In this document: piece after piece, positions 1-20,582 of the stretch | Layout of the letters: each line of letters begins with the position of its first letter | How positions within the stretch are numbered: position 1 is the stretch's first letter | NCBI GenBank assembly: GCA_963693365.1 | Contig: CAVNZM010000004.1 | Location: 12,090,001-12,154,000 of the forward strand | Length of the DNA: 64,000 nucleotides | Source: Amoebidium appalachense | Lineage: Eukaryota > Ichthyosporea | Reading direction: 5' to 3' | Made by a program: the position numbers and the translations under genes | The notes under the pieces: generated by a model | What the model saw: the letters and a program-made list of their open reading frames with translations, nothing else | The model's database searches: none | Told to the model about the DNA's origin: nothing

Positions 1-2169
1 TGGGTTTTCACAAGAATGGTCAGTGAGTCGACAGAAGTCCATGGGCCAGAGGAGAAGTAGAGTGCAAAACCGAGTGGAAGAGGGAGAGCCCCAATTACTA
101 CCGACAAGCCACAAAAGATCTAGGAAAAAAAATTGTGTGGAAAAAAAAGGCGCTGTGGCTTGGGAGCGATCGAGTTAGAAGGGCAGGGTTGGAACAGGGA
201 GGGTCAAAGGTGGGTGTGAAGAAGAGAGAACGGGGGGAGAGGGGGAGAGGGGGGGAGGACGAACACAGAAGAAGGGCTTGGTAATGCGATATCAGGAATG
301 ACGGGGATGTAAGAGGGAGGTGGGGGGGGGGGAGGGGGGGGGGGGAGAAAGGGGGGGAGTGGGGTGGCGGGGAGGGAGGGAAAGAAAAAGAGAGGGGGAG
401 GGGGAGGAGGGGGAGAGGGGCGGGAGAGAGAGCGAGGGAGAAAGGGAGGGAGAGGAAGAGAGTGAGAGTAAGAGCAAGAAAGTGAGAGAAAGAGAGAGGT
501 AGGGAGGAAGCGAGAGGGGATCGGAGGGGCACGGAGGGGCCAAAGAAAGAATCAAGAATGGGGAAAGCAGAAGGTTAGGGGGAATTTGTTGAAAGAGGTT
601 TGTGTTCTGTGTTCCTCAGATGTATCTGTGCTTGTGCGCCAAACCTGCGTCCAAAGATGTGCCAGTAGACGAGAGCATAAAAATCGGAGTTGAATTGGAG
701 GTTATGCGTGGGGAGGGCGGCCTTTTTTGGGGGGGGGGGGGGGAGGGTGGAGGGTGGGGAGGGGGCGAGGGAAGTGGAGGGGGGGTGGGGGGGGGAACAC
801 ACCAGCACCAGAAGCTCTACCAAGGTACTCTCTCCTTTATACTGCAATCTTATTTAACAACTCAAGTAGTAGTGACGGCCCTCTGGAACACGAAAGTACT
901 ACAATAGTATGATATGTTACGGTTCCGGTACTGGTGCAAGTCATAAAGTTTACCTAACTGGCTAAAAGCAGGCGGCCGTGACGTTGGCGCCAAATCGTCC
1001 AAATATCAGGCCCCGGCTAATATCAAGAACGGGGAAGCACTTATAGTTTCTCAGTACTTATACCTAGGTGGCCAGATATCGTGTGTGTGTCTGTCTCTCC
1101 CTCTACATCTTTGTGTGTATGTACAGTGTACGGTGTGTAACCATGTATCATAATGTGTGTAACACGGTGTTTTCATGTGTATGTATGCGTGTGCATGTGC
1201 GTGTGACGTGTGTGTGGTGCTGGTGGTGGTAGTGGTGACGTGTATGTATGTGTGTGCGTGGGAGGGGGAGGGGGGGGGGGGGGGGGGGGGGGGGAGGGAT
1301 TCAGGCCAGTGACGTACCCTAGTGAACCGTCTCAGTGGGTGTGCTTCATTTTACTAATATATCGGCCGTATATATACAAATACAACGTTCAGGCAATCCT
1401 CCCATCGTGACTCAGCCAAAGAAAACAACATGTACACAGAGACCAATTTCTGGTTTTTAGTAACCGTATGGGAAACAGTGCGTCAACAGTGTTCCCATGT
1501 TGAATTAAAAGGATACCCATGTTCATGGTGTTTATGTGCAATCTATCTACCCATTCGAAGCAGAGTATAAAATAAAAAACAGCAGCTATGAACTGCAACG
1601 AATTCTAAAATATATGTAGCAATATACAAAATGAATTAATGGAACGCTCTGCCGCAGGCACGAAAATACATGAGCATTTCCACTAACATGGCAAAAAAAC
1701 ACAACATTTCATGTAAACCTGATCTGAAACTTATCTCTTTATACCGTTGACTCAGAGGTGCAATGAAACGCAACACACGGCAAGATGTTAGCAAAATAAC
1801 CTAAATCAAAATTTAAAGATCAATTTGCCTCAAATAAAGTAAGTAGGCCAACGTGAAACCAAACTGCGATTACTAATCAATGATTACATCCAATTCAAGA
1901 AAATTGCAAAGTACAAAACGTCTTCTACTATAACAGCTGAAGATTATTTCGACAATAACAGCGACCCTTACACAAGGGTAGCAAGGCTTTTAATAATACA
2001 ATACTGCTATACTGGGAGTATCAACGTAGGAGACCCCCCCCCTCCCCCACCCCCCCCCGGCGCGCACACAAAAGGAGACCTAAGTTCTGATGTAACCAGC
2101 CAACTTAGCGACAACCTATAGGTATCTATACACATGTCGTCACATTTGAGACGCGATATACATGAACAC
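1..2169. other. Gene-free flank: purine tract, GT-rich tract, AT-rich unique sequence
   Basis: No supportable gene. Positions 220-530 are a G/A-only purine tract, 730-800 holds G-runs, 1080-1310 is GT-rich ending in a G-run, and 1320-2030 is AT-rich unique sequence in which I see no conserved reading frame or RNA gene. It lies downstream of the minus-strand gene ending at 2423, so part may be 3' UTR. Confidence 0.6.
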
Positions 2170-7682
<5,513 letters not shown>

Positions 7683-9849
7683 GATTGAAAATTGCTGAGG
7701 CTAGCTGTAGGAGGCTGGGTCTAGCTGAGAGGTACCAGAAGAAAGAAGCCACCCGGCTGCATAGGAGGAGGGGGTAAAATGGAAAGGGGAAAAGGATTCA
7801 GTATATATATTTCAGTGAGATTACCGGTCTTGAGGGAAGTGTTCTAACGCCGGGGGGAGGGGGGGGGGTATATTGCGTAGAAGGGGGTGGCGGGGGGAGG
7901 GGGGCGGGAGGGGGGTCAGATTGTGTTATAGAGTACGAAGTACACATTGACGCCGGACAACACATGCAAAGTGCAAAGCACATATAGAGAGCGTGTGTCA
8001 AAGGGGGGGGGGGGGGGGGGAGGGGGAAGAGGGGGGGGGGGGGGGGGGGGGGGGGAGGGTAAGGTTGTTCTTATTTAAGTATCATCTGTGGGTGCAAGCG
8101 CGTTTGCCGAGAGGGCACATGAGTCGTGCAGCCATAAATGTAGGCTTCTCGTGGCTTACACTGCAGGGTTTCATAATTCCACAGATAGCCCTACACCATT
8201 ACAGAATGTAGGAGAGAACACAAAGGGGTCGAAACAACAGAGGATGAATTTCTTATTTTCAAAACGTGTGTGCGAGTAAGTGCGTTTTGCACAAGGGTTT
8301 GCATATGTGGGCTTAACGGCACGCTTGCACAACCGCTTTGCACAGCAATTGAGCGTAGAAAACAGTGCTAGCGTGCTGATAGAGATGGGTGTGCATGCAC
8401 ACAACTTTGAGATGCACGCGCACACACCCGCACAGGTGGGCATACAACCATACTCACTTATAATTGTGGGGTCACACGCACACCTGGCAAAGAGGCCTTG
8501 GGGCAGATCGCTGAACGATGCATACATACCTGCACGGTTTTTCAAAAACCGCTTACACTTGACTTCCATTCACCAGTAACATAGGTTGGATTCCTAGGCT
8601 TTGGTGTGCCCTCATAAGTAGTGGGGAAGGTGCGTGTCTAAGCTCTTGGTGTAAGTGTACGTAGTCATGTAGAGCACAAACAGGCTGCAGAGTATTAAAA
8701 AACTAGTACTGGTGTTATTTTGCGGGTGGGAGAAACGAGCAGGGATGAGAAAAGGGATGCCATGCAATGAGTGGACTCTGATGATGCCAGTTGGGAGACT
8801 AAAGGGGGGGAGGGGGGGGGGGGGGGGAGACAGGAGGGGAGGGGGACAAGAGGAGGAGGGGGGCGGGAGGTTTAGGGAGAGAGGGGGGGGGGGGGGGGGG
8901 GGGGTGAGGGAGGGAGGGGACTTACATGAATAGAAACTCTTTTAGTGCAGTGCATGTGTAGAACTTTTCATCGAGCTGAACCCGGCCAGCAAAAGCTCAC
9001 CAGGCCTTCACACGATGTTAACCTTCTATTCTATTTCAGCGTTCTCCTAGGCTTCAAGACGTACCCATGTCCCTCTAGCAGTCTCAACAACTATGTTATA
9101 ATGGCCTTATGCCTCCACTCTGTATATACTTTTCGTACCACGCTTTCCTGACTGACTAGCCTGAGTACGCTTGAGAAAAGTGCCCGCAAACTCAGGTCCG
9201 AGCCGACTCACTGTGGGCGAGTCATGACTCATGAGCCATAACTCTTACGGCGGCAAATCCAGCCAATCAAACAAATCCGCAATCTGTCAAATCTCTATTT
9301 ATGGAAGGTAGCACTCCTTTTATGGTGCTGGCATTCTGCAGCATTCTTGTGCCCGTTCGCAGATGCCTCACTCCTACTGTACCTACATGTAATTACAGAG
9401 TTGGGGACGGGCTCGTAGACGGTAGTTGTATGTATTTCTTATCTGCTTCCAAGCATCTGCTCAGTTAGCAAAAAAAATTGGTTCCAGTGGTGATGTGACA
9501 AACATGCTGGTGCTCCTCCCGCCTAGATCTTGAAAATGCTGTGCATCAATGATCAATATATGATCATCAGTGAAGATCCACGGACCACGGATTAAAATAC
9601 CATGGCCATTTTCTTCTGTCACCAACAAATACAATGCACGGAAGGACGTACAGCTTTGCTGACATTCTCACCAAGTCCATGCTTTGTGCTGCCCACAACA
9701 AACACCGGTGTAACGAATCCAGACTTTTCTAACCGTTATTAGCCCCTCCCCTCCCACGGCCCTCCCGCGGCCAGGAGCCTAGGGGTCCCATCCTCACGAG
9801 CCTGCCCCCCTTTGCCCTCTTTGCTAATCACAGCCCTGCACAGTGTGTA
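7683..9849. other. Gene-free upstream region of the PNPO-like gene
   Basis: Contains G-runs near 8004-8056, 8806-8827 and 8883-8904 plus unique sequence at 8060-8720 and 8930-9740. No conserved coding segment was found. The palindrome GAGTCATGACTC at 9219-9230 contains ATGACTCAT, a bZIP (AP-1/GCN4-type) consensus, but nothing shows it is used. Confidence 0.5.
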
Positions 9850-10393
9850 ATGTGTGTGTGTGTGTGTGTGTGCGTGTGTGTGTGCGTGTGTGTGTGCATG
9901 CGCACACCTGTGTGCGTATGTGTGTGTGCGCGCACGCGTGTCTGTGTGTGTGTGTGTTTGTGTGTGTGTGTTTGTGTTTTTGTGTGTGTATATATATGTG
10001 TGTGTGTGTTCCGTCACGTGTGGTGTATGTGTGATACGTGTGTGTGTGCCTATTTGTGTTTGTATGTGTGTATAACCAGTGCATTGTGTGCGTGCGTGTG
10101 TGTGTGGCGCTGTGTGTGGGTGAGTGGGTGTATGTGTGTGTGGGTGTGCTGTAACATGTTCACGTGTGTGCCACGTACTGTAAGTTGAGGTTAGACCGGA
10201 GAGGGGGAGGGAGGGGAGGACGGGGGGAGCGAAAGATGGGCACGGGGTGGGTGGAGGGAAGGGGGGGGATGGGTTTTTTTTTTTCTTTTTTCTTTTGTTC
10301 TTTTTTCTTTCTTTTTCTCTCTCTCTCTCTCTCTCTCCCTCTCTCTCTCTCTTTTTTTTTTTTTTTTTTGAGGGTGTGTGTGTGTTTTTTTTT

Positions 10394-10438
<45 letters not shown>

Positions 10439-10440
10439 GA
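9850..10440. repeat. (GT)n tract followed by mixed homopolymer block
   Basis: GT-rich array at 9850-10155, then G/A, T and CT tracts and G-runs to 10437. No coding signal. Confidence 0.9.
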
Positions 10441-10855
10441 GAAGGAGGGGATGCTCTGAGAAACAAGACACTGTGTTTACTGTGGCAAATTAGAGCATTT
10501 GAATTTACTTTTCCGCGAGTTCCGTAAGGCCTCCCCTTATAACAATCGACCAGTCCGCACGGCAAGACAGCACAACCCACTGCATTCATCTCTTTCGACA
10601 ACCTTTTGCAGCTATAGCCATACTGAACGGTAGGACATTATGAAATATCGAGACATCTCCCAGGCTAAGCTTTTTACGTAATGGGAAACTTTGAATTCGC
10701 AAGCTACTACAGCCATACCCATCCCGGTCTTCCATCTGCCAGCATAAGTTAAACAGTGTCGTGTGTTTTCTGCGCTACAACAGTTAACACAGGTAAACAA
10801 TGCCGAGATATAGTCCCCGACAATATCAACGACTGTATCACATACCCCTAATTAG

Positions 10856-10933
10856 TTGATATAGTTGCCACCTATCACAACACCTATATGGCTAAGCGAT
10901 TGATAGGTGGTTGTATTGTTGCAACTATATCAA
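10856..10933. repeat. Imperfect palindrome (hairpin or MITE remnant)
   Basis: Outer arms TTGATATAGTTGC at 10856-10868 and its exact reverse complement at 10921-10933; inner arms CCACCTATCA at 10868-10877 and TGATAGGTGG at 10901-10910. A further partial match follows at 10938-10955. No flanking duplication was identified with confidence. Confidence 0.6.
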
Positions 10934-11451
10934 TACAGGTATAGGTGCTGTGATAGACTGCGTCAAAAACACGAACACGTGAAATGGTTTTGATATAGAC
11001 ACACTTATACCACACTGGTTTTTTTTGTGACAAGGCATGGAGTCATGGGCTGTGCAATATGCACAAGCTATTGCACAACGTGTAACTGGTGGTGTTTTTA
11101 TATGGACCAACATAACCAGCGCAAATTCTCTAAATGGTATTCGGTGAATCAGGCCTCCTAAATAATAGGACCAATTTCGCTACGTAACATAAGTCAACCG
11201 TTTGTCTTCTTGCTTCTTATTCAATCACATAATAACTTGAGCCCCTTTAATAATCGTAACGCAAACTAAACAAACGCCGTATCAGTGACGAATACATGAT
11301 ACGAAGAAAGGCCCATCATCAACATCTTGAACTTTTTTTAACAACCACACCGGAAGGTCAATTTAGAGCCAGTTTTCTTACAACAGTAGTAGTGTTGCTC
11401 AGACCATGGCTACGACAAGCCACGGTGTTTTGGCACTGTGGTGGCACCAAA
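10934..11451. other. AT-rich stretch downstream of the GPCR gene
   Basis: Unique AT-rich sequence with no coding signal. It lies immediately downstream of the receptor stop codon on the minus strand and may include its 3' UTR. Confidence 0.5.
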
Positions 11452-13983
11452 TCACGATGCATCACTCGATAGTATATTGTTGCCACGTTCCTTCAGTGTA
11501 GCCAGGAAAACCTTGTAGAATATCGCATTCAGTAACCCCGCCATATTCGCAAGAATAACCGCCGCCACGCTAAAGCCATGATGGTTTTGGCGTTTTGTCG
11601 TGACCAAGAAATTGTACACAGCCCAGGGGGTCCATTCGATGATGAAAATCAGCACAAATCCGTTCATGAAGGCGGCCAATCGTCTCTGGCGCTGAGCAGA
11701 TCGCTCCATATGATTGGGCACTCGGAGCAGGTTAGGGACGATAAGAGTGGTAGAATTTACCCCTGCGGGAGAGGCGGGGTCCATGGATGGGCTGGCTGTG
11801 GGGTTGGACGAGGGGGGCTCTATGGAATTTTCACCACCGCAGGCGGGGATGGTGGCATTCACGGTATAAGTATCGTCATCAGACCAATTGGGCTTGTTGG
11901 GGCAGGAAGATGTCAGGCCATAGGGGGTTGCGGATTGCTCCTGTGACGTCGTCATGGGATTAAGGGAGTCGATGGATGGGTAGACGGATTCTGGGCCGTC
12001 CTCGATAGGTGCCTGTGAGTTGAGGGGCGCCGGGGGAGGTTGGGGAGGGGGCGGGGGTGGGGGGAGGGGGGAGGGGGGAGGGGGAGGAAGGGGATCAGCA
12101 CGGTAGAGCGAAGAAAAAATCAAGCTGAAGCGTCATGCGACAAGGGCATCCGATATTTCTCTCTCTAAAGGCTCTCAAACTCACGCAATGGACGGCGAGT
12201 TAATTTGAAAATGTCTTAGGTACCGGGGTGGGCAGGGTGTGGGATGGCGGGGCTGCGGTGGAAAGCCCTGTCTAAAGCTGACACAAGTGCGCTTAGAATA
12301 TGAAGTTTCAGATTCTGTTGTCTGACTAAGGGAATGGGCACAGGTATATTTCGCATGCTCGTGTTTTAATTTTCCACAAGAAATGGAACTCACAAAGTTA
12401 CTGCTGAGATGACAAAATGCTGCTCGTATTGGAAGTGAGACAACCTTCAATATTATGAATAATTATCACAACTTTGGTGAACTGAGAAAAAGATAGATCT
12501 GGGTGTGAATTCATAATTCAGGAAGGTGTGAAATCGGCGTGAGAGGAGAAGGTGCCGGGGGGAACGGGGGGGGGGGGGGGGGGGGGGGGGATGGGGGGGG
12601 GGATTGGTATTCGCCTTTGCTTCTGGCAGTGCTTCTCCTTCCTTTCATGATCAGTCTCCTCGGTGATTTCTTTTTGTGTTTGTACGTGTGCACCCGTGTG
12701 CGTACATGTGTGTGCATTTTCCCCCCCCTTTTTTTTATTATTTTTTTTTCCTTTTTCTTTTCTGGGAGGGGGGGGTGGGGGAGGGGGGAGGCACCTCAAT
12801 CGCAAACTTGGGTGCCGATGTGGTGCACACTGCCCTTTCCGGAGGGTCTGATTCAGCATATGAAGATCCAACCTCCTTCATTTCGATGTCGGATTGCTCG
12901 GGACAAACCAATACTCCTATCTCGTTTGGAATAGGAGGGTGATTGGGCTCAATGGTTGCGATTTGCTCTGTATTTTCATCGAACGGCATATCAGATGGAG
13001 ATCCGATCCGATTAATTGTCATCGACGGTGCTCTGCGATTGCGCACTTGTTCAGATGCACATGTTTTCGACCGGAATTTTGCGGACATACGCAGGCGACA
13101 CGTGGTGAGAACATAGCACGTGACACTGATAACGAGGGAGAGGCAGATGAACCCCAGGTTGTATAGTATCCCCACCCAGGCAGGCTGTGCGGTGGAGATC
13201 CCACACCACGATCCTGCCCTGTGTCGCCGAGAAAAAGAAAGGGTGAGGCGGGGCGGGGGCGGGGGGGGGGGGGGGGGGGGGGGGGGAGAGGAGGGGTGGG
13301 GATGGAGAGAAGGATTTTGGGGGGGAGAGGGGGGCGGGAGGGCAAATGCAGTTAGAGTTATGTCTCATAGTGGAGACAAGCTAGTTGAGTTTACTCTCAG
13401 CAGTAAGTACATATTTAAGGAAATTGCATGCCACGCTCACGTGAAGGGGAAAGGGTGAGGGGTGGGTGGCGGAGGTGGCACGCGAGGGTCTGGGGAGGCG
13501 AGGGGGGGAGGGGGGGAGGGGGTCCCGAGGGGGGGGGGGGAGTTGAAGAATGGAAGGGGGGGGGGGGGGGGGAGGGAGGAGGGAGGGTAAAGGGGAGGGG
13601 GAGAAAGGAGGTGAGGGGGGGGGGGGGGGGGAGGGGGGGGACGTGCATTGGGGAAGGCTGCCCAGAAGGAAGACGGGCCCAGGGGAGAGGAGGAAGAATT
13701 ACAACCAACAGTTTTGAACTATATTGTACCGTAACGCCTTGCGCTTTCCGAGGTAAACGTTACATTGTATTCGTTGACAATACATGAATGTGTTACCACT
13801 TCCTTTATGTTTGACCCCTGTGAACCCCAATAAAAGTAGTGTGTGGTGTGCACCGTGAGTTGCCCAAGAAATCTGGAAAGTCGAAAGGCTCTTTTCTTCC
13901 CTCAGACTACTACTACTACTCTCTCTCTCAGATTTGGTAACTTGTGTATAAGTGAGTGAATTGATGCGCGGGCATGTGTTTGT

Positions 13984-14035
<52 letters not shown>

Positions 14036-14066
14036 CATGTGTGTGTGTGTGTGTGTGTGTGCGTTG

Positions 14067-14102
<36 letters not shown>

Positions 14103-15567
14103 TGGGTGCATGCGTGCGTGCGTGCATGCGTGCGTGCGTGCGTGCGCGCGCTTGCGCGCGCGCTGTGTGTGTCCTGGTTTTCGTTTCTTTCTTCTTTTTT
14201 GTGGAGAGAGAGGGGAGAGGGGGTGGGGGGGGAAGGGGGGGGAGGGCAGAGGAGGGGGTAGGGGAGGGGAGGAGTAGGTTACATACTGTCCATAGGCACG
14301 GAAGAAGAGCGGGATTGCTGCGAGCAGGAGAGGCACACACAGGCCAATCACAAGCATCTCTTTGACCGTCTTGAAGAACATGAGGTTGGCCTTGTCACCA
14401 ATCACCGACCACACGTACATGCTGATCATGGCGGGGGGCCAGGTAACAACTAAAACACTGAATGTCACCGCAAACCCGAAAACCATGCACACGTCGGTAT
14501 GACCGCCAATATCCGGGTACAGGAGGGTGTAGATGACTGAGGCGAACCGTGCACTTCCGGAAATTAAGTCGGAAAACGCAATGAAAGCCGGGAAATATTG
14601 CATCAGCGAGAAGTTGGTGGGGTGGCGCCGCCGCAGTTTGTAGGTCTCCCAGAAGATCCATAGGCAGGAGATGGCACTGATAACAATGAACACAAGCGAC
14701 CCAATCTGTGTTCAGAATCTGTGTTAGTTTCTTTCGTAATATTAATTATCATTTATTCGTATAACAATTACAAAAAGGGTGGGCAAAAGGGATTCATTAG
14801 AAAGGTGTTGAGAATTTGTGAGTGTGAAATAATAAGCTCTCGAGAAAACATGGACTATGAAAGGTACAGTGAAGGACGCCGGGGGGGGGGGGGGGGGGGG
14901 GGGGTAGTAGATGCATGCGGGTGAACTGCATGAACCACTCAGCTTCGAAACATAATTATATTCATGTTTTTTATGATGCTGTATGTATTAATAATTATAG
15001 GTAATTACGTACCCATCCAAAAGCCGGTGCAGAAAAATAAGATCTAAAGGCTGACATAGTGTGCAGTTGAGTGCAGATAAAGAGAGCTCATGTGTTCACA
15101 CGTCTACATAGTGCACGTGCACGTCCTTTTAAACACACAAACTTTTCAGGAAGTTTGTGCACCCACAGTGTCATGTTTCAGTGTACACAAATCCAAAAAA
15201 AAAAAACGACATTCGAAACTATCCGGAAAATAACGGACCGTCAACTCACAAACGCTGCAAACTCGACACATTCAACCAGACCTGGTTCTGATAGGCCTGG
15301 CACACTACATACCATTTTCGCGTCTCTAACATCTTAGGTGTACCTAGCGGGGGAAATGATTAGGAAACTCACAAACAACTTGAAGAAAATTTCGAAGCAG
15401 GTGTCTTAGAACTTATCAAAAGCATTAGACTATCAAATTTAAACAGCAGAGCAACAATGAGTTCAAGTAACCATGTGTCTCATCGGAAAATATCAGCCCC
15501 AAAAAAAACAGGCACGCACCTTTCCAGTTAAGAATTCCGCCTCGGAAAGCCCCCCGTACTTGGTCAT
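11452..15567 (-). CDS. Seven-transmembrane G-protein-coupled receptor, cAMP-receptor-like (class E type), four exons
   Basis: Plasma-membrane receptor expected to signal through heterotrimeric G proteins; ligand unknown. Exons on the minus strand: 15520-15567, 14287-14705, 12795-13218, 11452-12012. Phases match at every junction (0/0, 2/2, 0/0), giving 483 residues. Hydrophobic segments: TM1 about 17-36, TM2 48-70, TM3 88-113, TM4 126-150, TM5 171-196, TM6 413-433, TM7 444-465. C89 at the top of TM3 and C161 in the SWCG loop can form the usual disulfide; the WC pair in loop 2 and the LNAIFY motif in TM7 resemble cAMP-receptor-type GPCRs. The third cytoplasmic loop is long (about 197-410), Ser/Thr/Pro-rich, and suited to phosphorylation or arrestin binding. 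The first exon encodes only 16 residues, so its start is the least certain part. Confidence 0.82.
13987..14170. repeat. (GT)n/(GCGT)n/(GC)n array, GPCR intron 2
   Basis: GT repeats pass into TGCG tetranucleotides and end in alternating GC at about 14145-14165. Long alternating purine-pyrimidine DNA of this kind can adopt the Z form. Confidence 0.9.
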
Positions 15568-17428
<1,861 letters not shown>

Positions 17429-17485
17429 TAGTGAGAGATTTGGGCCCTATGGCCGGAGGAGTTTGAAATCAGTTTTTTTTTTTTT

Positions 17486-17516
<31 letters not shown>

Positions 17517-17811
17517 GGGAGAACACTGTCAGGGGCGGCATTCTTTAAAGCTGTAACTTATCGGGATTTTTGACGGCCAGGAGAGGAGGGAGCGATCTAT
17601 TAACATACAAATTGCAGACTCCCCCAGCCCCGCCCCACCCACTTTTTTTTTTCAAATAAAAAAAATTGATAGACCCCCCCCCCCTGGGGTTTGAAGCTGT
17701 CGGATTGAAGAGTGATCAATACCTTCCCTAGTGACACACAGACAGTGCACCCATTTAAAATTTGCTTTATTAAGTTACTTGGAAGAGTGAAGCTCATAAA
17801 ACCCGCGCCCT

Positions 17812-17843
<32 letters not shown>

Positions 17844-18227
17844 CCCCCTCCCCCCCCCCCCCCCCCCCCCCCCCGGCGCTTCAGGCAACCACCACCACAC
17901 CACCTTCTCACCGTCATCACAGCGAGCACCCGTTTTTGAAGTGACATGCCCAGTATACACAGTCAGGCACCCCAGCAATGCTACTGAGCTCTTGAACTGC
18001 AACTATAGTAACTCACACCCCGAATCGGCCGTGTAATGGGAATAATAATTTATTTTGTCTCATTTTCATATTACTGAAAGCCCCTCCGAGTCGTTTTTGG
18101 TAGGCTATTTCTTTATTTTTTTTCTTTCGTTGTCCCCCTGAATCTTCTCTTTGATTTCCTCCTCTACTGCTTCCTGCTGATATTTTCTTTCTTTCATTCT
18201 TTTCTCTACCCACCTCCTTCCCCCACA

Positions 18228-18260
<33 letters not shown>

Positions 18261-18631
18261 ACAAAACACACACAGACATACGTGAACACACCAAGACAGA
18301 GAGCGGGGGGGAGGGGGGGGGGGGGGGGGGATAGATAGAGTGGGTGGAGAGAGAGGGGATGGAAAGAGGGAGACGGAGGGGGTGGGATCCGGAGGGAGGC
18401 GGACTTTTTTTTCTGGGGGGGGGGGGGGGGGGGGGGGGGAGGGGGCCCGGGGCCGGGGGAGGGGGGGGGGGGGGGGGGTTGATTTGTGTGGGTAAACTGA
18501 GAAGCAGAGAGCACAGATGGGTGTTATGTTATACACAACACAGCGACACACGGGAGAAACACAACCGGAGAGGTGGAACGATTACGATTACTGGGACCAT
18601 AGGAAATGAATTTGACTGCTTGGTATTTATT
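17429..18631. other. Homopolymer-rich intergenic DNA
   Basis: T, G and C runs (about 17475-17519, 17811-17875, 18230-18260, 18306-18330, 18415-18478) separated by short unique stretches. No supportable gene. Confidence 0.6.
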
Positions 18632-18838
18632 TCAAGATGAAGTTCCTTCGGCTTGTGCAATTGCACGTGTGGTTGCGTTGTTGATTGTGTTGTTTGCGTT
18701 TACAAAACCCTCAGAAATGATTGCTTGGGCTTCTTGGGTAGTTTCCTGAAACTTGTCTGTGGCCTCATTTACTGTGTGCAGTGCACTATTCAACGCCCCA
18801 AGTGCAGCTGCCTGCACCTGGACTACTGGCTTGGTCAT
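18632..18838 (-). CDS. Small uncharacterised Ala/Asn/Thr-rich helical protein (68 aa)
   Basis: Single open frame from ATG at 18838 to TGA at 18632. The composition is unlike the simple-repeat frames around it: it is rich in Ala, Asn, Thr, Glu and Gln with hydrophobics spaced as in an amphipathic helix (for example ALGALNSALHTVNEATDKF). No signal peptide, membrane segment or recognised domain. It lies at the edge of a G-run-poor stretch that also holds the small gene at 20583-21206. It may be one exon of a longer gene. Function unknown; the coding call rests on composition only. Confidence 0.4.
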   Translation of the reverse strand: MTKPVVQVQAAALGALNSALHTVNEATDKFQETTQEAQAIISEGFVNANNTINNATTRAIAQAEGTSS

Positions 18839-19308
18839 GATCGGTGGGTTTAATATGCATTCAACCTGCCTATATGACTAGGATGTAAAAACTAGCTATA
18901 CAAGACTGCTTCGAACTAGTTGGGGCCTTCGTATGTTTCTGCTCGTTTATCGACATAGTCGGCCACATGAGTCCTTTGCATACCATGCGATGTGCGGCCG
19001 CCGCCTATCATTGGCCCTGACGAGCTTTGGGCGGTCGTTGAAATCACGGCGAACCACTGTTTTGTCTGGGAAAGAGATCGAAATACTAAAGATAGGGGGT
19101 CTAAACTGACCAGATAAACCCGATTACTCGTCCTACTATGTATAGGACCCCTTGGTGCGCTAACATAATCCCGAAAAATGACCGAGGTCAGTATGTTAAG
19201 ATTTTTGAAAATCGGCGTCGACGTTATGTTGTGCGCGGAGTATGTTACGCGCGGACGCATACTGTATCTGCAAAACGTCCCCCCCCCCCCCCCCCCCCCC
19301 CCCCCCTT

Positions 19309-19340
<32 letters not shown>

Positions 19341-20582
19341 CAAACACAAAAACAAACAAAAAAGAAAGAAAAAAAGAGCGAGAGAATCCTTGTTTCTCGT
19401 ATGTTACCAGCACGTAAGCAAGTATTTTATTCATTCACAATACATTGTTAGGTATGTGAGTCGGACACCTTTGGTGCCAGTCATCATTCCGAGAAAGATG
19501 ATTTCCCATTGAAAATAGGTGGTTTTGCTATCGGGACCAGTCTTCCCTTCACCTTTTCACATGGTTATTTTGTTCACACCAGTTTTGTTAGGATCCATGA
19601 TTGAAAAACGATCGCTAGGTCTAGATGTGTGTAGGGAGCGTGCAAAAGGGCTGCATAACCTGTAAAATTGTATAAGTATTTGGGACGGAAGCAGAGACAC
19701 AGTGGTGCATTGTGAAAACACCACAGACACACAACAACAAAACACGGAACGATCGGAGCAGTGTACACAACAGACATCAATGTTTAGACACGACTGAACT
19801 AAATTTATTTCGATCTTGTATATATACTCGAAATTCCCTGAAGTCAAATCCATCCGTGATTTCCGACCAGTCGGAAATCCGATCTGTCTCTAATAGAAAC
19901 CAATCACTAAGAACTAATTGCTTTCAGAGAGATCTGGCACGCGGATATGTACACGATAGGGTACAGACACTAGCTAAGATCAACTCGTGTCATTATCAAG
20001 GAAGTGAGGGAAAGTTCTAACCTATGATACACTGCAAAGACTCAGACATACCACACTTAACCTTGATGATTGGTTAAAGCTCGGCAACACATGAAAACTA
20101 AAGTAAATTAATGAAGTCTGATCACACATGTCAACCTAAGTGTAGCCTAAGTGTGTTACCGTCCAATCAACACATATTAAGTAACACAAATCTATCTAAC
20201 ATATATAGTAGAAAAGAAATACGATTATACATATGAAGACAAGGAGAGAAAGAAAAGAAAATAAGGAAGGAGAAAGAGAAAGGAGAAGAGAGCACAGATC
20301 AACAAACAAGGTAGTAATAGTATAACTATATAACTAGAGATATTTATGTACACACGAACATGTACACGTCTCTCCCTGAGTGGGTGGATCCGTGTACACA
20401 CATATAAATATTCTGGCGATATTACAATACACGATTAAAGCCGATACAACACGATTACAAGTATACAAGCATATCGGAGATCTTTGCTACACTTTACATA
20501 ATAGGAGTGTGTCATTTACTGTATACTAAGCATATGAACTGAAACATAACACAAACTGAAAAGATCTTACCTAATGTAGATA
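18839..20582. other. AT-rich intergenic stretch with one poly-C/CA tract
   Basis: Largely unique AT-rich sequence. Only 19279-19338 (C-run then CA repeat) is low complexity. No coding segment, tRNA or rRNA was recognised. Confidence 0.5.

Noticed and set aside
8531-8569. Possible upstream exon on the minus strand (MEVKCKRFLKNRA followed by a GTATGT donor)
   Set aside because: It exits in phase 1 and no compatible acceptor was found before the PNPO start at 7682; composition alone is not enough.
9219-9232. bZIP-type site ATGACTCAT as a promoter element
   Set aside because: It is about 1.5 kb upstream of the nearest start and a nine-base match is expected by chance in a window of this size; kept only as a remark.
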